Below the pieces are notes generated by a model. That model searched no databases. It was not told the DNA's origin and worked only from the letters and a program-made list of their open reading frames with translations. Made by a program: the position numbers and the translations under genes. Below are positions 23,046 to 31,059 of a stretch of DNA of 41,602 bases, one piece after another; positions within the stretch are counted from its first letter, which is position 1, and every line of letters begins with the position of its first letter. The stretch covers positions 1 through 41,602 of the IMG/VR virus record IMGVR_UViG_3300023192_000293; one strand, given 5' to 3'. This DNA comes from a virus.

Positions 23046-24530
23046 ATGTCACCGATTCTTTACTCATGTATTGTAACAAAGGTAAATGAAGTTTATCTAC
23101 ATTTAGATGTAGAACGTCATATCGCTTATGAATTATCAGATTTCTTTACGTTCACCGTTCCAGGTTCAAGATTTATGCCGAGTGTTCGTAATAAATTTTG
23201 GGACGGAAAGATTAGACTTTTCAATCAACAAACTAGTGAAATATATTGTGGTTTGTTGCCACAAATCAAAGAATTTTGCAAACGCAATGAAGTAGAAATT
23301 GTAATTGCAGATGATGTTGAAACTTCCAGAGAAATAGATAAATCCATTGTAGAGGATTTTATTAAATCTCTTAACCCTAAATCAAAAGGAAAACTTTTAA
23401 CAGTAAGAGATTATCAAGTAGATGCAGTTCATACTGCGATATCAAACAATCGTGCATTATTGTTATCCCCTACTGCATCTGGTAAATCACTTATTATCTA
23501 TGCGTTAGTTCGGTATTATCAAATGATGAATTTAAAATCATTGATAATCGTTCCCACAACAAGTCTTGTTGAACAAATGTACTCTGATTTTCTTGATTAC
23601 GGTTGGAAAGAAAATTATTTACAAAAATTATATCAAGGTCATGATAAAAAAGTTATAAGTGATGTTATGATATCAACTTGGCAATCTTTATATAAAATGC
23701 CGAAAAAATATTTTGATGAATTCGGTTGTGTCATAGGAGATGAAGCCCATCTATATAAGGCAAAATCTCTTACGAATATTCTTACTAAATTAACCAATGC
23801 AAAATATCGTTTTGGTTTGACTGGGACTCTTGATGATTCACAAACTCATAGATTAGTTCTTGAAGGATTATTCGGAAGTTTAAGTAAAGTTGTTAAAACT
23901 AAAGAGTTAATGGATTCAAAAACACTTGCAGAATTAAATATCAAATGTTTGTTATTGGAATATCCTGAAGATGATTGTAAATATATAAAAGATTTTAAAT
24001 ATGCACAGGAAATAGATTTTCTTGTAACATCTAAAAAAAGAAATGAATTTATTTCAAATTTAATTGTATCTATGAAAGGAAATACTTTATGTTTATTTCA
24101 ATTGGTAGAAAAACATGGCAACCCTTTATATGATTTAATAAAACAAAAAGTTTCTACAAATAGAAAAGTATTTTTTGTTTTCGGTGGAACGAGTACAGAT
24201 ACAAGAGAAGATATTCGTGGGATAACTGAAAAAGAAAAGAATGTTATTATCGTAGCATCTTATGGGACATTTTCTACTGGAATCAACATTCGTAATTTAC
24301 ACAATGTTGTTTTTGCTAGTCCATCTAAAAGTAGAATTCGGGTATTACAGTCAATTGGTAGAGGATTAAGAAGGGGAGATAATAAGAAAGATGTAAAGCT
24401 TTATGATATCGCTGATAATTTAACACATAAAAGTAGAAAGAATTTTACTTTAAAACACTTCATAGAAAGGATTAATCTCTATAATGAAGAACAATTTGAA
24501 TATGATATCAGAAAGATACGAATGAGATAA
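23046..24530 (+). CDS. uvsW: Recombination/replication helicase UvsW
   Basis: 494 residues (T4 UvsW is about 500). An N-terminal UvsW-type domain includes FMPSVRNKFWDGKIRLFNQ. The superfamily 2 core follows: LTVRDYQVDAV, Walker A SPTASGKS (141-148), DEAH (232-235), FGLTGTLDD and the motif VI region LQSIGRGLRRG. UvsW unwinds branched DNA, reverses stalled forks and removes R-loops at origins. It ends the uvsY operon except for the Sm-like gene 10 nt downstream. Confidence 0.95.
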   Translation: MSPILYSCIVTKVNEVYLHLDVERHIAYELSDFFTFTVPGSRFMPSVRNKFWDGKIRLFNQQTSEIYCGLLPQIKEFCKRNEVEIVIADDVETSREIDKSIVEDFIKSLNPKSKGKLLTVRDYQVDAVHTAISNNRALLLSPTASGKSLIIYALVRYYQMMNLKSLIIVPTTSLVEQMYSDFLDYGWKENYLQKLYQGHDKKVISDVMISTWQSLYKMPKKYFDEFGCVIGDEAHLYKAKSLTNILTKLTNAKYRFGLTGTLDDSQTHRLVLEGLFGSLSKVVKTKELMDSKTLAELNIKCLLLEYPEDDCKYIKDFKYAQEIDFLVTSKKRNEFISNLIVSMKGNTLCLFQLVEKHGNPLYDLIKQKVSTNRKVFFVFGGTSTDTREDIRGITEKEKNVIIVASYGTFSTGINIRNLHNVVFASPSKSRIRVLQSIGRGLRRGDNKKDVKLYDIADNLTHKSRKNFTLKHFIERINLYNEEQFEYDIRKIRMR

Positions 24531-24540
24531 ATATAAGCAT

Positions 24541-24951
24541 ATGAGTGATTTAACTAAGGAACTTCCAACATATTATATAATTAAATTTCTTAATGGTGAA
24601 GAAATCGTTTGTTCATTAAAACAAGCAGATAAATCAATTATAAAAATAATTAATCCAATGAGAATCCATGCTTATCCTAAGATGACAAAAACAGGACAGG
24701 TCACAGAACAAATCGTACTGCAGAAATGGTTACACCCTTATTCGAATGAAATAGAATTTGAGATTGATAAAAAACACATAATAACAATTGCAAAGTGTTC
24801 GGATACAATGATAACATATTATGAAAACTTTTTATACAAAAAAGACAAAGAGAATATAATACATAAAGATGTTCAGATGCAATCAGATGGAGAATCAGAA
24901 AAACATAAACGGGATTATGTTACGGTTGATACTGAAGAAGACGTTCACTAA
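24541..24951 (+). CDS. Sm/LSm-like small phage protein A
   Basis: 136 residues. The first 100 residues follow the Sm-like beta-barrel pattern: YYIIKFLNGEEIVCSLKQ, IIKIINPMRIHAYPK, WLHPYSNEIEFEIDKKHIIT and IAKCSDTMITYYENFL. Sm-like proteins of cyanophage origin are known, and RNA binding is typical of the fold. The C-terminal 35 residues are charged and probably disordered. It follows uvsW after 10 nt. A second protein with the same layout occurs at 35954. RNA binding is inferred, not shown. Confidence 0.65.
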   Translation: MSDLTKELPTYYIIKFLNGEEIVCSLKQADKSIIKIINPMRIHAYPKMTKTGQVTEQIVLQKWLHPYSNEIEFEIDKKHIITIAKCSDTMITYYENFLYKKDKENIIHKDVQMQSDGESEKHKRDYVTVDTEEDVH

Positions 24952-25026
24952 CATATATTTGAAACCCCACATGGTTAGTATACACAAAAAAAATAATTTT
25001 GTCAAGTTTTTGTAGAAATAAATTAA

Positions 25027-25054
25027 TTGACAATGTAACAAAATAATGTATAAT
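25027..25054 (+). promoter_or_regulatory. Host sigma70-type promoter of gp55 (predicted leaderless)
   Basis: Perfect TTGACA (25027-25032) and TATAAT (25049-25054) with a 16-bp spacer. The gp55 ATG at 25062 is 7 nt after the -10 box, and no Shine-Dalgarno is present, so the mRNA should start at or next to the start codon. Confidence 0.85.
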
Positions 25055-25061
25055 TAATATA

Positions 25062-25637
25062 ATGACAAAAAGAAAATCAAGAAAGACAACTGATGAACAT
25101 TATGTAGATAACAAAAAGTTTCTACAAGCGATGAAAGATTGGAAAGATGAATGTAGGATTGCGAAAAATTTAAACAACCCTGTTCCAATTGTTTCTGATT
25201 ACATTGGTGAATGTTTTATGAAGATAGCGAATCATTTATCTTATCGCCCCAATTTTATTAATTATACTTATAGAGACGAAATGATTTCAGATGGAATAGA
25301 AAATTGTATACAATATAGTTATAATTTTAATGCAGCGAAATCAAGCAACCCATTTGCATATTTTACGCAAATAATTTTTTATGCGTTTGTGAGAAGAATA
25401 CAAAAAGAAAAGAAACAAACACATATTAAAAACAGGCTGATGGAACGAGATGTTTTTGAACCTTATACGAAACACCCTAGAGATACAACTGATTATCGTA
25501 GTTCATCATTTGATGAGTTTAAAAATATGATGTTACCAGAAGAAGATGTTTATAAACCTAAGAGTAAGAGTAATAAAAAATCTTTAAAGAAAAAAGGAAT
25601 ACTATTAGGATTAGAAATATTCATGGACAAAAACTAA
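25062..25637 (+). CDS. gp55: Late transcription sigma factor gp55
   Basis: 191 residues (T4 gp55 is 185). The sigma region 2-like core is clear: YIGECFMKIANHLSYRPNF, YTYRDEMISDGIENCIQYSY and NPFAYFTQIIFYAFVRRIQK. The C-terminus, LLGLEIFMD, resembles the hydrophobic/acidic clamp-binding tail of T4 gp55. It redirects host RNA polymerase to TATAAATA promoters, of which several occur in this window. It has its own strong host-type promoter, consistent with expression before the late phase. Confidence 0.93.
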   Translation: MTKRKSRKTTDEHYVDNKKFLQAMKDWKDECRIAKNLNNPVPIVSDYIGECFMKIANHLSYRPNFINYTYRDEMISDGIENCIQYSYNFNAAKSSNPFAYFTQIIFYAFVRRIQKEKKQTHIKNRLMERDVFEPYTKHPRDTTDYRSSSFDEFKNMMLPEEDVYKPKSKSNKKSLKKKGILLGLEIFMDKN

Positions 25638-25653
25638 ATAACAATTTAAAATT

Positions 25654-26724
25654 ATGAAAATAGCGATAATTGGCGACCAGCACATGGGCGCAAGAAACGA
25701 TAATCTTTCGTTTGTAAAATATTTTAAAAAGTTTTATGAGGAAATATTTTTTCCTTATATGGATGAACACAATATCACTACTATAATAAATTTGGGTGAT
25801 ATGTTTGATAGAAGGAAGTATGTTAACTTTAATACTTTACATTTTACAAAAGAGATATGGTTAGAACCTTTAAGAAAAAGAAATATTAATGTTCATTGTC
25901 TTGTAGGAAACCATGATACTTATTTTAAAAACACAAATGAGATAAATTCTTGTAATCTTTTATTTGATGAATATGAAAATATTCAGATATATTCAGAACC
26001 AGAAGTAATTGAATTTGGTGGAGTGCCAGTATTGTTTATGCCATGGATGAATTCAGAAAACTATCCAGAGTGCCTTCGATATATTCAACAAGCAAAAACT
26101 GATATATGTTTTGGTCATTTAGAAATAAGTGGATTTGAACAACATAAAGGACATGTCGCAGAACAAGGTTATGATAAAAGTTTATTTAAAAGGTTTGAGT
26201 TGGTTTTTTCTGGACACTACCACCGTAAATCAGATGACGGACAGATTTATTATCTTGGTTCACCATATGAAATGACATGGAGTGATTATGAATGCTCAAA
26301 AGGGTTTCATATTTTTGATTTAAACACAAGAGAACTAACAAGGATTGAAAATCCATATAAGATTCATAAAAAGATTTATTTTGATGATAAGGAAAATGAT
26401 TATGATAAACATGATGTATCACAATATAAAGATTCTTATGTAAAAATAATTGTTGTTAACAAAAATGATTTTTATAAGTTTGATAAGTTTACGGATAGAC
26501 TTATAGGTGATTCTGAAGCATATGAAGTAAAAATTATAGAAGATTTTTCTGAAATAAATGCCGAGAATATAAGTGACGAGATTATGGAGAACACAGAAGA
26601 TACAATGACATTGGTTGAAAAATATATTGATGATATAGATACAGACTTAGATAAAAAAAGATTAAAGAACATAATGAAAAGTTTATATGTTGAGGCAAGT
26701 GATTTAGATGTCGGTAGTATTTAG
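25654..26724 (+). CDS. gp47: Recombination endonuclease subunit gp47 (Mre11-like)
   Basis: 356 residues (T4 gp47 is 339). Calcineurin-like phosphoesterase motifs are in order: IIGDQHMGARNDN with D8 and H10, NLGDMFDRRKYVN, LVGNHDTYFKN and FSGHYHRKSDDG. gp47 pairs with gp46 to resect DNA ends for recombination and to degrade host DNA. It follows gp55 after 16 nt and overlaps gp46 by 17 nt, indicating coupled synthesis of the two subunits. Confidence 0.95.
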   Translation: MKIAIIGDQHMGARNDNLSFVKYFKKFYEEIFFPYMDEHNITTIINLGDMFDRRKYVNFNTLHFTKEIWLEPLRKRNINVHCLVGNHDTYFKNTNEINSCNLLFDEYENIQIYSEPEVIEFGGVPVLFMPWMNSENYPECLRYIQQAKTDICFGHLEISGFEQHKGHVAEQGYDKSLFKRFELVFSGHYHRKSDDGQIYYLGSPYEMTWSDYECSKGFHIFDLNTRELTRIENPYKIHKKIYFDDKENDYDKHDVSQYKDSYVKIIVVNKNDFYKFDKFTDRLIGDSEAYEVKIIEDFSEINAENISDEIMENTEDTMTLVEKYIDDIDTDLDKKRLKNIMKSLYVEASDLDVGSI

Positions 26725-28426
26725 CAAAGTAAAATGGAAAAACATTTTATCTACAGGCAATAATTTTATAGAAATAGATTTAAATTCTAAACCAAAAACA
26801 TTAATTGTGGGTGAGAATGGTTCTGGTAAATCTACTATTCTTGACGCAATTTGTTTTGGATTGTTTAATAGACCATTTCGTCAAATAACTAAAGGACAAC
26901 TGGTTAATTCTGTAAACGAAAGAGATGGTGAAGTTCAAGTAGATTTTTCTGTTGGACAACAAAAGTTTAAAATTATTCGTGGGATTAAACCGAACAAGTT
27001 TGAGATTTATTCTAATGGGTCAATGATAAATCAAGATGCAGCTGTTAAAGATTATCAAAAATATCTTGAACAACAAATACTTAAATTAAATTATCGTTCT
27101 TTTACTCAGGTTGTTATTTTGGGTTCTTCTACATTTGTTCCCTTTATGAAATTATCATCTACACACCGTAGAGAAGTTGTTGAAGAAATCTTGGATATTA
27201 AAATCTTTTCATTGATGAATCTTTTATTAAAAAATAGATTAAAAGATATTACTAATGATATTGTTTCTATAAACAACGAATACAAATTAAAAGAACAGAA
27301 AATAGAACTTCAACAAAAACATTTAAAAGATTTACAAGACAACAAAGACAAAATTGTTGCTGATAATAATAAAAAGGTTGTAAGAAATGTTAAATCTATT
27401 TTAACAAGACAAGATAAAGCGGAAGAACTAGAAACAAAGAATGTAGGTTTTATGAAACAGATTGAAGAACAACCTGTTATTGCCAAGAAATTAAAAAGAT
27501 TGAATAAACTTCATATTACAATAACTGAAAAACAAACAAGGATTGAGAAAGAAGTAGAATTTTTTGATAACAATGAAGAATGTCCTACATGTGAACAAAT
27601 TATTGATTCTGATTTTAAAGCAAAAGCAATAGAATTAAGAACAATGAAACTTGGAGAGTATATCCTCGGATTAAAAGATATTGAAAAGGATATTGATGTA
27701 AATGAATGGGAACTTGATACGATAAAAACTATTTTCGAAAAGATTAAAAAGAACGATATTGAGATTGGTAAACTAAATTCTTCTATTGAAGAATTAGAAA
27801 ATGTTAATAGAGAATATGAAGATGAGATTAAATCATATACTGATGAAGATGTTACAGAAAAACAATTAAAAGAATTAACTAAATTACAAGAAGATTTGTT
27901 TGCCTTTGGAAAAAGAAAGGCAGACTTAGTTGAAGATAAACATTATAATACCGTTGTAAGAAACATGTTGCAAGATACTGGTATCAAAACTAAAATTATT
28001 AAAAGATATCTTCCTGTTATGAACAAATTAATTAATGGGTATCTATCTTCAATGGATTTCTTTATTAATTTTACTATAGATGAAAACTTCAATGAAGTTA
28101 TCAAATCGAGATATCGTGATGAGTTTAAATATTACTCTTTCAGCGAAGGAGAGAAAATGAGAATTGATTTATCATTGCTGTTCACATGGAGAGCAATTGC
28201 TAAAATGAAGAATTCTACAAATACAAATCTTTTACTTCTTGATGAGATATTTGATAGTTCATTAGATGGAACTGGAACAGATGATTTTTTAAAAATATTA
28301 AATACATTTAAAGGCGAGAATGTGTTTGTTATTTCTCATAAAGGAGATGTACTGTTTGATAAGTTTGCCCATATTATTAAATTTGAGAAGATTCAAAACT
28401 TTAGTAAGTTGGTAGATGTGATATAA
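26708..28426 (+). CDS. gp46: Recombination endonuclease subunit gp46 (Rad50-like)
   Basis: 572 residues (T4 gp46 is 560). SMC/Rad50 architecture: Walker A GENGSGKS (35-42), a coiled-coil arm broken by a zinc hook CPTC (292-295), a second coil, the ABC signature FSEGEKMRIDL, and Walker B LLLLDEIFD. The complex with gp47 processes double-strand ends. Its 3' end is followed by the promoter and tRNA cluster. Confidence 0.96.
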   Translation: MSVVFSKVKWKNILSTGNNFIEIDLNSKPKTLIVGENGSGKSTILDAICFGLFNRPFRQITKGQLVNSVNERDGEVQVDFSVGQQKFKIIRGIKPNKFEIYSNGSMINQDAAVKDYQKYLEQQILKLNYRSFTQVVILGSSTFVPFMKLSSTHRREVVEEILDIKIFSLMNLLLKNRLKDITNDIVSINNEYKLKEQKIELQQKHLKDLQDNKDKIVADNNKKVVRNVKSILTRQDKAEELETKNVGFMKQIEEQPVIAKKLKRLNKLHITITEKQTRIEKEVEFFDNNEECPTCEQIIDSDFKAKAIELRTMKLGEYILGLKDIEKDIDVNEWELDTIKTIFEKIKKNDIEIGKLNSSIEELENVNREYEDEIKSYTDEDVTEKQLKELTKLQEDLFAFGKRKADLVEDKHYNTVVRNMLQDTGIKTKIIKRYLPVMNKLINGYLSSMDFFINFTIDENFNEVIKSRYRDEFKYYSFSEGEKMRIDLSLLFTWRAIAKMKNSTNTNLLLLDEIFDSSLDGTGTDDFLKILNTFKGENVFVISHKGDVLFDKFAHIIKFEKIQNFSKLVDVI

Positions 28427-28454
28427 AAAAGGCGTGGCTAGAAGTACTCATGTA

Positions 28455-28482
28455 TTGACATTTAAGATAGATGTGTTATCAT
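28455..28482 (+). promoter_or_regulatory. Host-type promoter of the tRNA
   Basis: TTGACA (28455-28460), a 16-bp spacer and TATCAT (28477-28482). The tRNA begins at 28489, 6 nt after the -10 box, so transcription would start almost exactly at the tRNA 5' end. Confidence 0.7.
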
Positions 28483-28488
28483 TATTAA

Positions 28489-28565
28489 GCGGGTATAGTA
28501 TAATTGGTAAATACACTATTCGTCCAGAATAGAAACATGGGTTCGAATCCCATTCACCCGCTCCA
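28489..28565 (+). tRNA. tRNA-Gly (TCC), with unusual features
   Basis: A cloverleaf can be drawn by hand. The acceptor pairs GCGGGT with ACCCGC, the D stem is GTAT/ATAC, and the anticodon stem is CTATT/AATAG. The T arm is ATGGG-TTCGAAT-CCCAT. The discriminator is T28562 and an encoded CCA follows at 28563-28565. Positions 34-36 are TCC (28523-28525), giving glycine, and discriminator U fits bacterial tRNA-Gly. Two oddities: position 33 is G instead of the near-universal U, and C28555 appears bulged in the acceptor stem. It could be functional or decaying. Confidence 0.8.
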
Positions 28566-28575
28566 AAATTACCCC

Positions 28576-28608
28576 TTGACAAAAGAAAACTAATGATTAC
28601 CTTATAAC
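28576..28608 (+). promoter_or_regulatory. Possible promoter before hsp20 (long spacer)
   Basis: A perfect TTGACA (28576-28581) lies upstream of TATAAC (28603-28608), but the spacer is 21 bp, longer than optimal. hsp20 may instead be read through from the tRNA promoter, or use a weaker -10 near 28595. Confidence 0.3.
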
Positions 28609-28609
28609 T

Positions 28610-28634
28610 AAGATATTGCCGAAAGGAATATCTT
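28610..28634 (+). promoter_or_regulatory. Hairpin with GAAA tetraloop in the hsp20 leader
   Basis: AAGATATT (28610-28617) pairs perfectly with AATATCTT (28627-28634); inside, CC-GAAA-GG adds two pairs and a GNRA tetraloop, leaving one bulged G. The segment TCTTT at its 3' side can alternatively pair with AAGGA of the Shine-Dalgarno (28647-28651). That allows two exclusive structures. Confidence 0.5.
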
Positions 28635-28661
28635 TAACTTGCTTAAAAGGAGATAAAAGTT

Positions 28662-29105
28662 ATGAGATTAGTTCGATATACGACTAATGAGTTAGATGAC
28701 CTGTTTAAATTGACACCGTTTTCAGTCGGTTTTGATGGTATGTTTGATAGGTTATTAACAAATACTTACAATACATCTGAGACATATCCACCTTACGATG
28801 TAGTAAAAGTGGATTTTGCTAATTATGAAATTAGAGTGGCACTTGCTGGATTTACCAAGAAAGATATTCAAGTCAAATATGAAGATGGTACTTTGAGTAT
28901 TGAATCTGTTGAATCTGATTCAGAAGTTGTTGATAAAGAAGAACATCTGGTTCATGGAATTTCCAGTAGAAAATTTAGAAGAATATTTACTCTTTCAGAT
29001 GATATGGTAGTAAATGATGCTAAATTTAAAGACGGTCTATTGACAGTCAAACTTGAGAAAATTATACCAGACGAAAAGAAACCAAAAATGATAGACATTA
29101 AATAA
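28662..29105 (+). CDS. hsp20: Small heat shock protein Hsp20
   Basis: 147 residues with an alpha-crystallin domain at about residues 40-140: PPYDVVKVDFANYEIRVALA, GFTKKDIQVKYEDGTLSIE, SSRKFRRIFTLSDDMVVNDA and FKDGLLTVKLEKIIPDE. Hsp20 is a signature gene of marine T4-like phages, thought to help capsid folding or protect host proteins. AAAAGGAG (28646-28652, spaced 9 nt) precedes the ATG at the end of a structured leader. A strong terminator follows, so the gene forms a short unit with the tRNA. Confidence 0.95.
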   Translation: MRLVRYTTNELDDLFKLTPFSVGFDGMFDRLLTNTYNTSETYPPYDVVKVDFANYEIRVALAGFTKKDIQVKYEDGTLSIESVESDSEVVDKEEHLVHGISSRKFRRIFTLSDDMVVNDAKFKDGLLTVKLEKIIPDEKKPKMIDIK

Positions 29106-29130
29106 TGATGTTTATATTTTGTTATGAGTG

Positions 29131-29159
29131 GGGGTTGTTGTATGACAATCCCTTTTTTT
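29131..29159 (+). terminator. Rho-independent terminator after hsp20
   Basis: GGGGTTGT and ACAATCCC form an 8-bp stem with one G-U pair and a 6-nt loop, followed by seven T. It insulates the replisome operon downstream. Confidence 0.85.
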
Positions 29160-29181
29160 ATAAAAATTTTGTTATTACCTA

Positions 29182-29209
29182 TTGACATGATGGGGCAATA
29201 AGGTATAAT
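29182..29209 (+). promoter_or_regulatory. Consensus host-type promoter of the replisome operon
   Basis: Perfect TTGACA (29182-29187) and TATAAT (29204-29209), 16-bp spacer. +1 near 29216 gives a leader of about 22 nt with AAAGGAG before the gp45 ATG. Unlike uvsY and gp55, this transcript has a normal leader. Confidence 0.9.
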
Positions 29210-29237
29210 ATTAGAATACAATTAAAGGAGTCACATT

Positions 29238-29909
29238 ATGAAACTAAGTGAACAAACTAGAGAAGTCCTTAAAAACTTTTCTACTATTAACCAAAATTTA
29301 TTGGTTAAACCTGGGAAAACGATTACTACAATGTCGGCAATGAAAAATATTGTTGCAAAGGCAGAAGTTAAGGATTCATTCCCAAAAGAATTTGCAATTT
29401 ATGATTTAAATGAATTTTTAGCTGCACTATCTTTATTTCAAATGCCTGATTTGGATTTCCAAGAACATTGTGTTGTTATTACAGAAGGGAAAACAAAGAA
29501 TAAAACTTTAAAATACTTTTATTCTGACCCTAGTGTTATAACTTCACCAACAAAAGAAATACAAATGCCCAAGGCAGAAGTATCATTCGAATTCAAACAT
29601 GATACATTTAATAAGGTTACAAAGGCATCTGCAGTTCTTGGAGTGCCTGACCTTGTATTAAATGGAAGTGGTGCTTTATCAGTTACGGATAAGAAAAATT
29701 CTTCTGCAAATAATTTTTCGGTAAATGTTGATGTAAAAGGAACAGGAGATTATAAGTTTTATTTCAAAGTTGAAAATTTGAAAATTATTTCTGGCGACTA
29801 TGATGTAGAAATTTCTTCGAAAAACATTTCACATTTTATAAATAAGAGTAATGACAAGAATGTTCAGTATTGGATTGCACTTGAACCAGATTCTTCTTAT
29901 ACTGAATAG
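29238..29909 (+). CDS. gp45: Sliding clamp gp45
   Basis: 223 residues (T4 gp45 is 228). The N-terminus KLSEQTREVLKNFSTINQNL, then AIYDLNEFLAALSLFQMPDL and the C-terminal NISHFINKSNDKNVQYWIAL and EPDSSY are gp45 signatures. The trimeric ring tethers polymerase gp43 and, in T4, also activates late transcription through gp55 and gp33. First gene of the operon 45-44-62-regA-43 driven by a consensus promoter. Confidence 0.95.
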   Translation: MKLSEQTREVLKNFSTINQNLLVKPGKTITTMSAMKNIVAKAEVKDSFPKEFAIYDLNEFLAALSLFQMPDLDFQEHCVVITEGKTKNKTLKYFYSDPSVITSPTKEIQMPKAEVSFEFKHDTFNKVTKASAVLGVPDLVLNGSGALSVTDKKNSSANNFSVNVDVKGTGDYKFYFKVENLKIISGDYDVEISSKNISHFINKSNDKNVQYWIALEPDSSYTE

Positions 29910-29928
29910 TGTAGTGGAGTAACAGAAA

Positions 29929-30096
29929 TTGGAAAAATATTTTAAGAAAATATTTTCTACAGATAGTTGGAAACATTTTTGGGGACTGCCCGAAATGGCG
30001 AATTTTGATGAAATCGACTGGCAAAAGATTTGTAAATATAGTATGATATATTGGGGAACGATTTTAGTAGGTTTTGCGTCAGTTTGGTTATTTTAA
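29929..30096 (+). CDS. Small single-pass membrane protein (TTG start)
   Basis: A 55-residue reading frame between clamp and clamp loader starts with TTG, 9 nt after a clear GGAG (29916-29919). It is unusually rich in Trp and aromatic residues (STDSWKHFWGLPEMANFDEI, then DWQKICKYS) and ends in a membrane segment, MIYWGTILVGFASVWLF. An internal ATG at 29995 would give 33 residues with the same membrane segment. Position inside the replisome operon and the good ribosome site support a real gene. It may anchor something at the membrane; function unknown. Confidence 0.65.
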   Translation: MEKYFKKIFSTDSWKHFWGLPEMANFDEIDWQKICKYSMIYWGTILVGFASVWLF

Positions 30097-30120
30097 TATT
30101 ATGAATAAGGTGATTACATT

Positions 30121-31059
30121 ATGGAAAACATATTTTTATTTGTCGAAAAATATAGACCGACAAAAATTAATGATTGCGTATTAACGAAAGAACTTAAAGA
30201 AACTTTTTCTAAGTTTGTAGAACAACGATATATACCAAATCTATTATTAACAGGTGGTGCTGGTATAGGAAAAACTACAGTTGCGAAATCAATGGTAGAT
30301 GAAATCGGTGCGACTTGGTATATGATAAATGGTTCAGAAGAATCTGGAATTGATATTCTACGAACTAAGATTAAAAACTTTGCATCTACATCTTCATTGG
30401 AAGGTGGCAGAAAATATGTTATCATCGATGAAGCAGATTATCTTAATCCACAATCTACACAACCTGCGTTGCGTGGGTTTATAGAGGAATTTCATAAGAA
30501 CTGTGGATTTATTCTTACTTGTAATTTTAAAAATAGAATTATTGAGCCATTACATTCAAGATGTAGTGTTATAGATTTTATCATTCCTGTATCAGAGAAA
30601 CCAATTCTTGCAGAGAATTTTTTCAAAAGAGTTTCAAATATATTAGAAAAAGAACAAATACCTTTTGATGCAAAAGTTATTGCAGAACTTATTAATACAT
30701 TTTTTCCAGATTGGAGAAGAATACTAAATGAGATTCAAAGATATTCTGTATCTGGAAAGATAGACGCAGGGATTTTAGTCAATCTTTCAGATGTGAACAT
30801 GAAAGATTTGGTATCTCATATGAAAGAAAAAGATTTTAAGTCAGTTCGTAAATGGGTTGTAGAAAATATGGATAACGACCCTGCTAAACTTTTTAGAAAG
30901 ATATATAACCATGCGAATGATTATATTCAACCAAGTAGTGTTCCACATCTTGTGTTAATCCTAGCAGAGTATCAATATAAACAAGCGTTTAGTGCAGATA
31001 GCGAGATTAATGTTCTCGCATGTCTTATAGAAATTATGGGGGATTGTAAATTTAAATGA
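30121..31059 (+). CDS. gp44: Clamp loader large subunit gp44
   Basis: 312 residues (T4 gp44 is 319). AAA+ motifs: Walker A GGAGIGKT (45-52), Walker B IIDEAD (D103), FILTCNFKNRIIEPLHSRC with the sensor and SRC arginine-finger motif, and FFPDWRRILNEIQRYS in the lid. Four gp44 with one gp62 open the gp45 ring. The stop overlaps the start of gp62 by 4 nt (ATGA). Confidence 0.96.
   Translation: MENIFLFVEKYRPTKINDCVLTKELKETFSKFVEQRYIPNLLLTGGAGIGKTTVAKSMVDEIGATWYMINGSEESGIDILRTKIKNFASTSSLEGGRKYVIIDEADYLNPQSTQPALRGFIEEFHKNCGFILTCNFKNRIIEPLHSRCSVIDFIIPVSEKPILAENFFKRVSNILEKEQIPFDAKVIAELINTFFPDWRRILNEIQRYSVSGKIDAGILVNLSDVNMKDLVSHMKEKDFKSVRKWVVENMDNDPAKLFRKIYNHANDYIQPSSVPHLVLILAEYQYKQAFSADSEINVLACLIEIMGDCKFK

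Noticed and set aside
24985-25010. ACAAAA...TTTTGT inverted repeat before the gp55 promoter
   Set aside because: Short, AT-only and without a clean T-run; not a credible terminator.
29837-29844. TATAAATA inside gp45
   Set aside because: Within the clamp coding sequence, 85 nt before the small membrane gene, and such matches are expected by chance in AT-rich DNA; not listed as a promoter.
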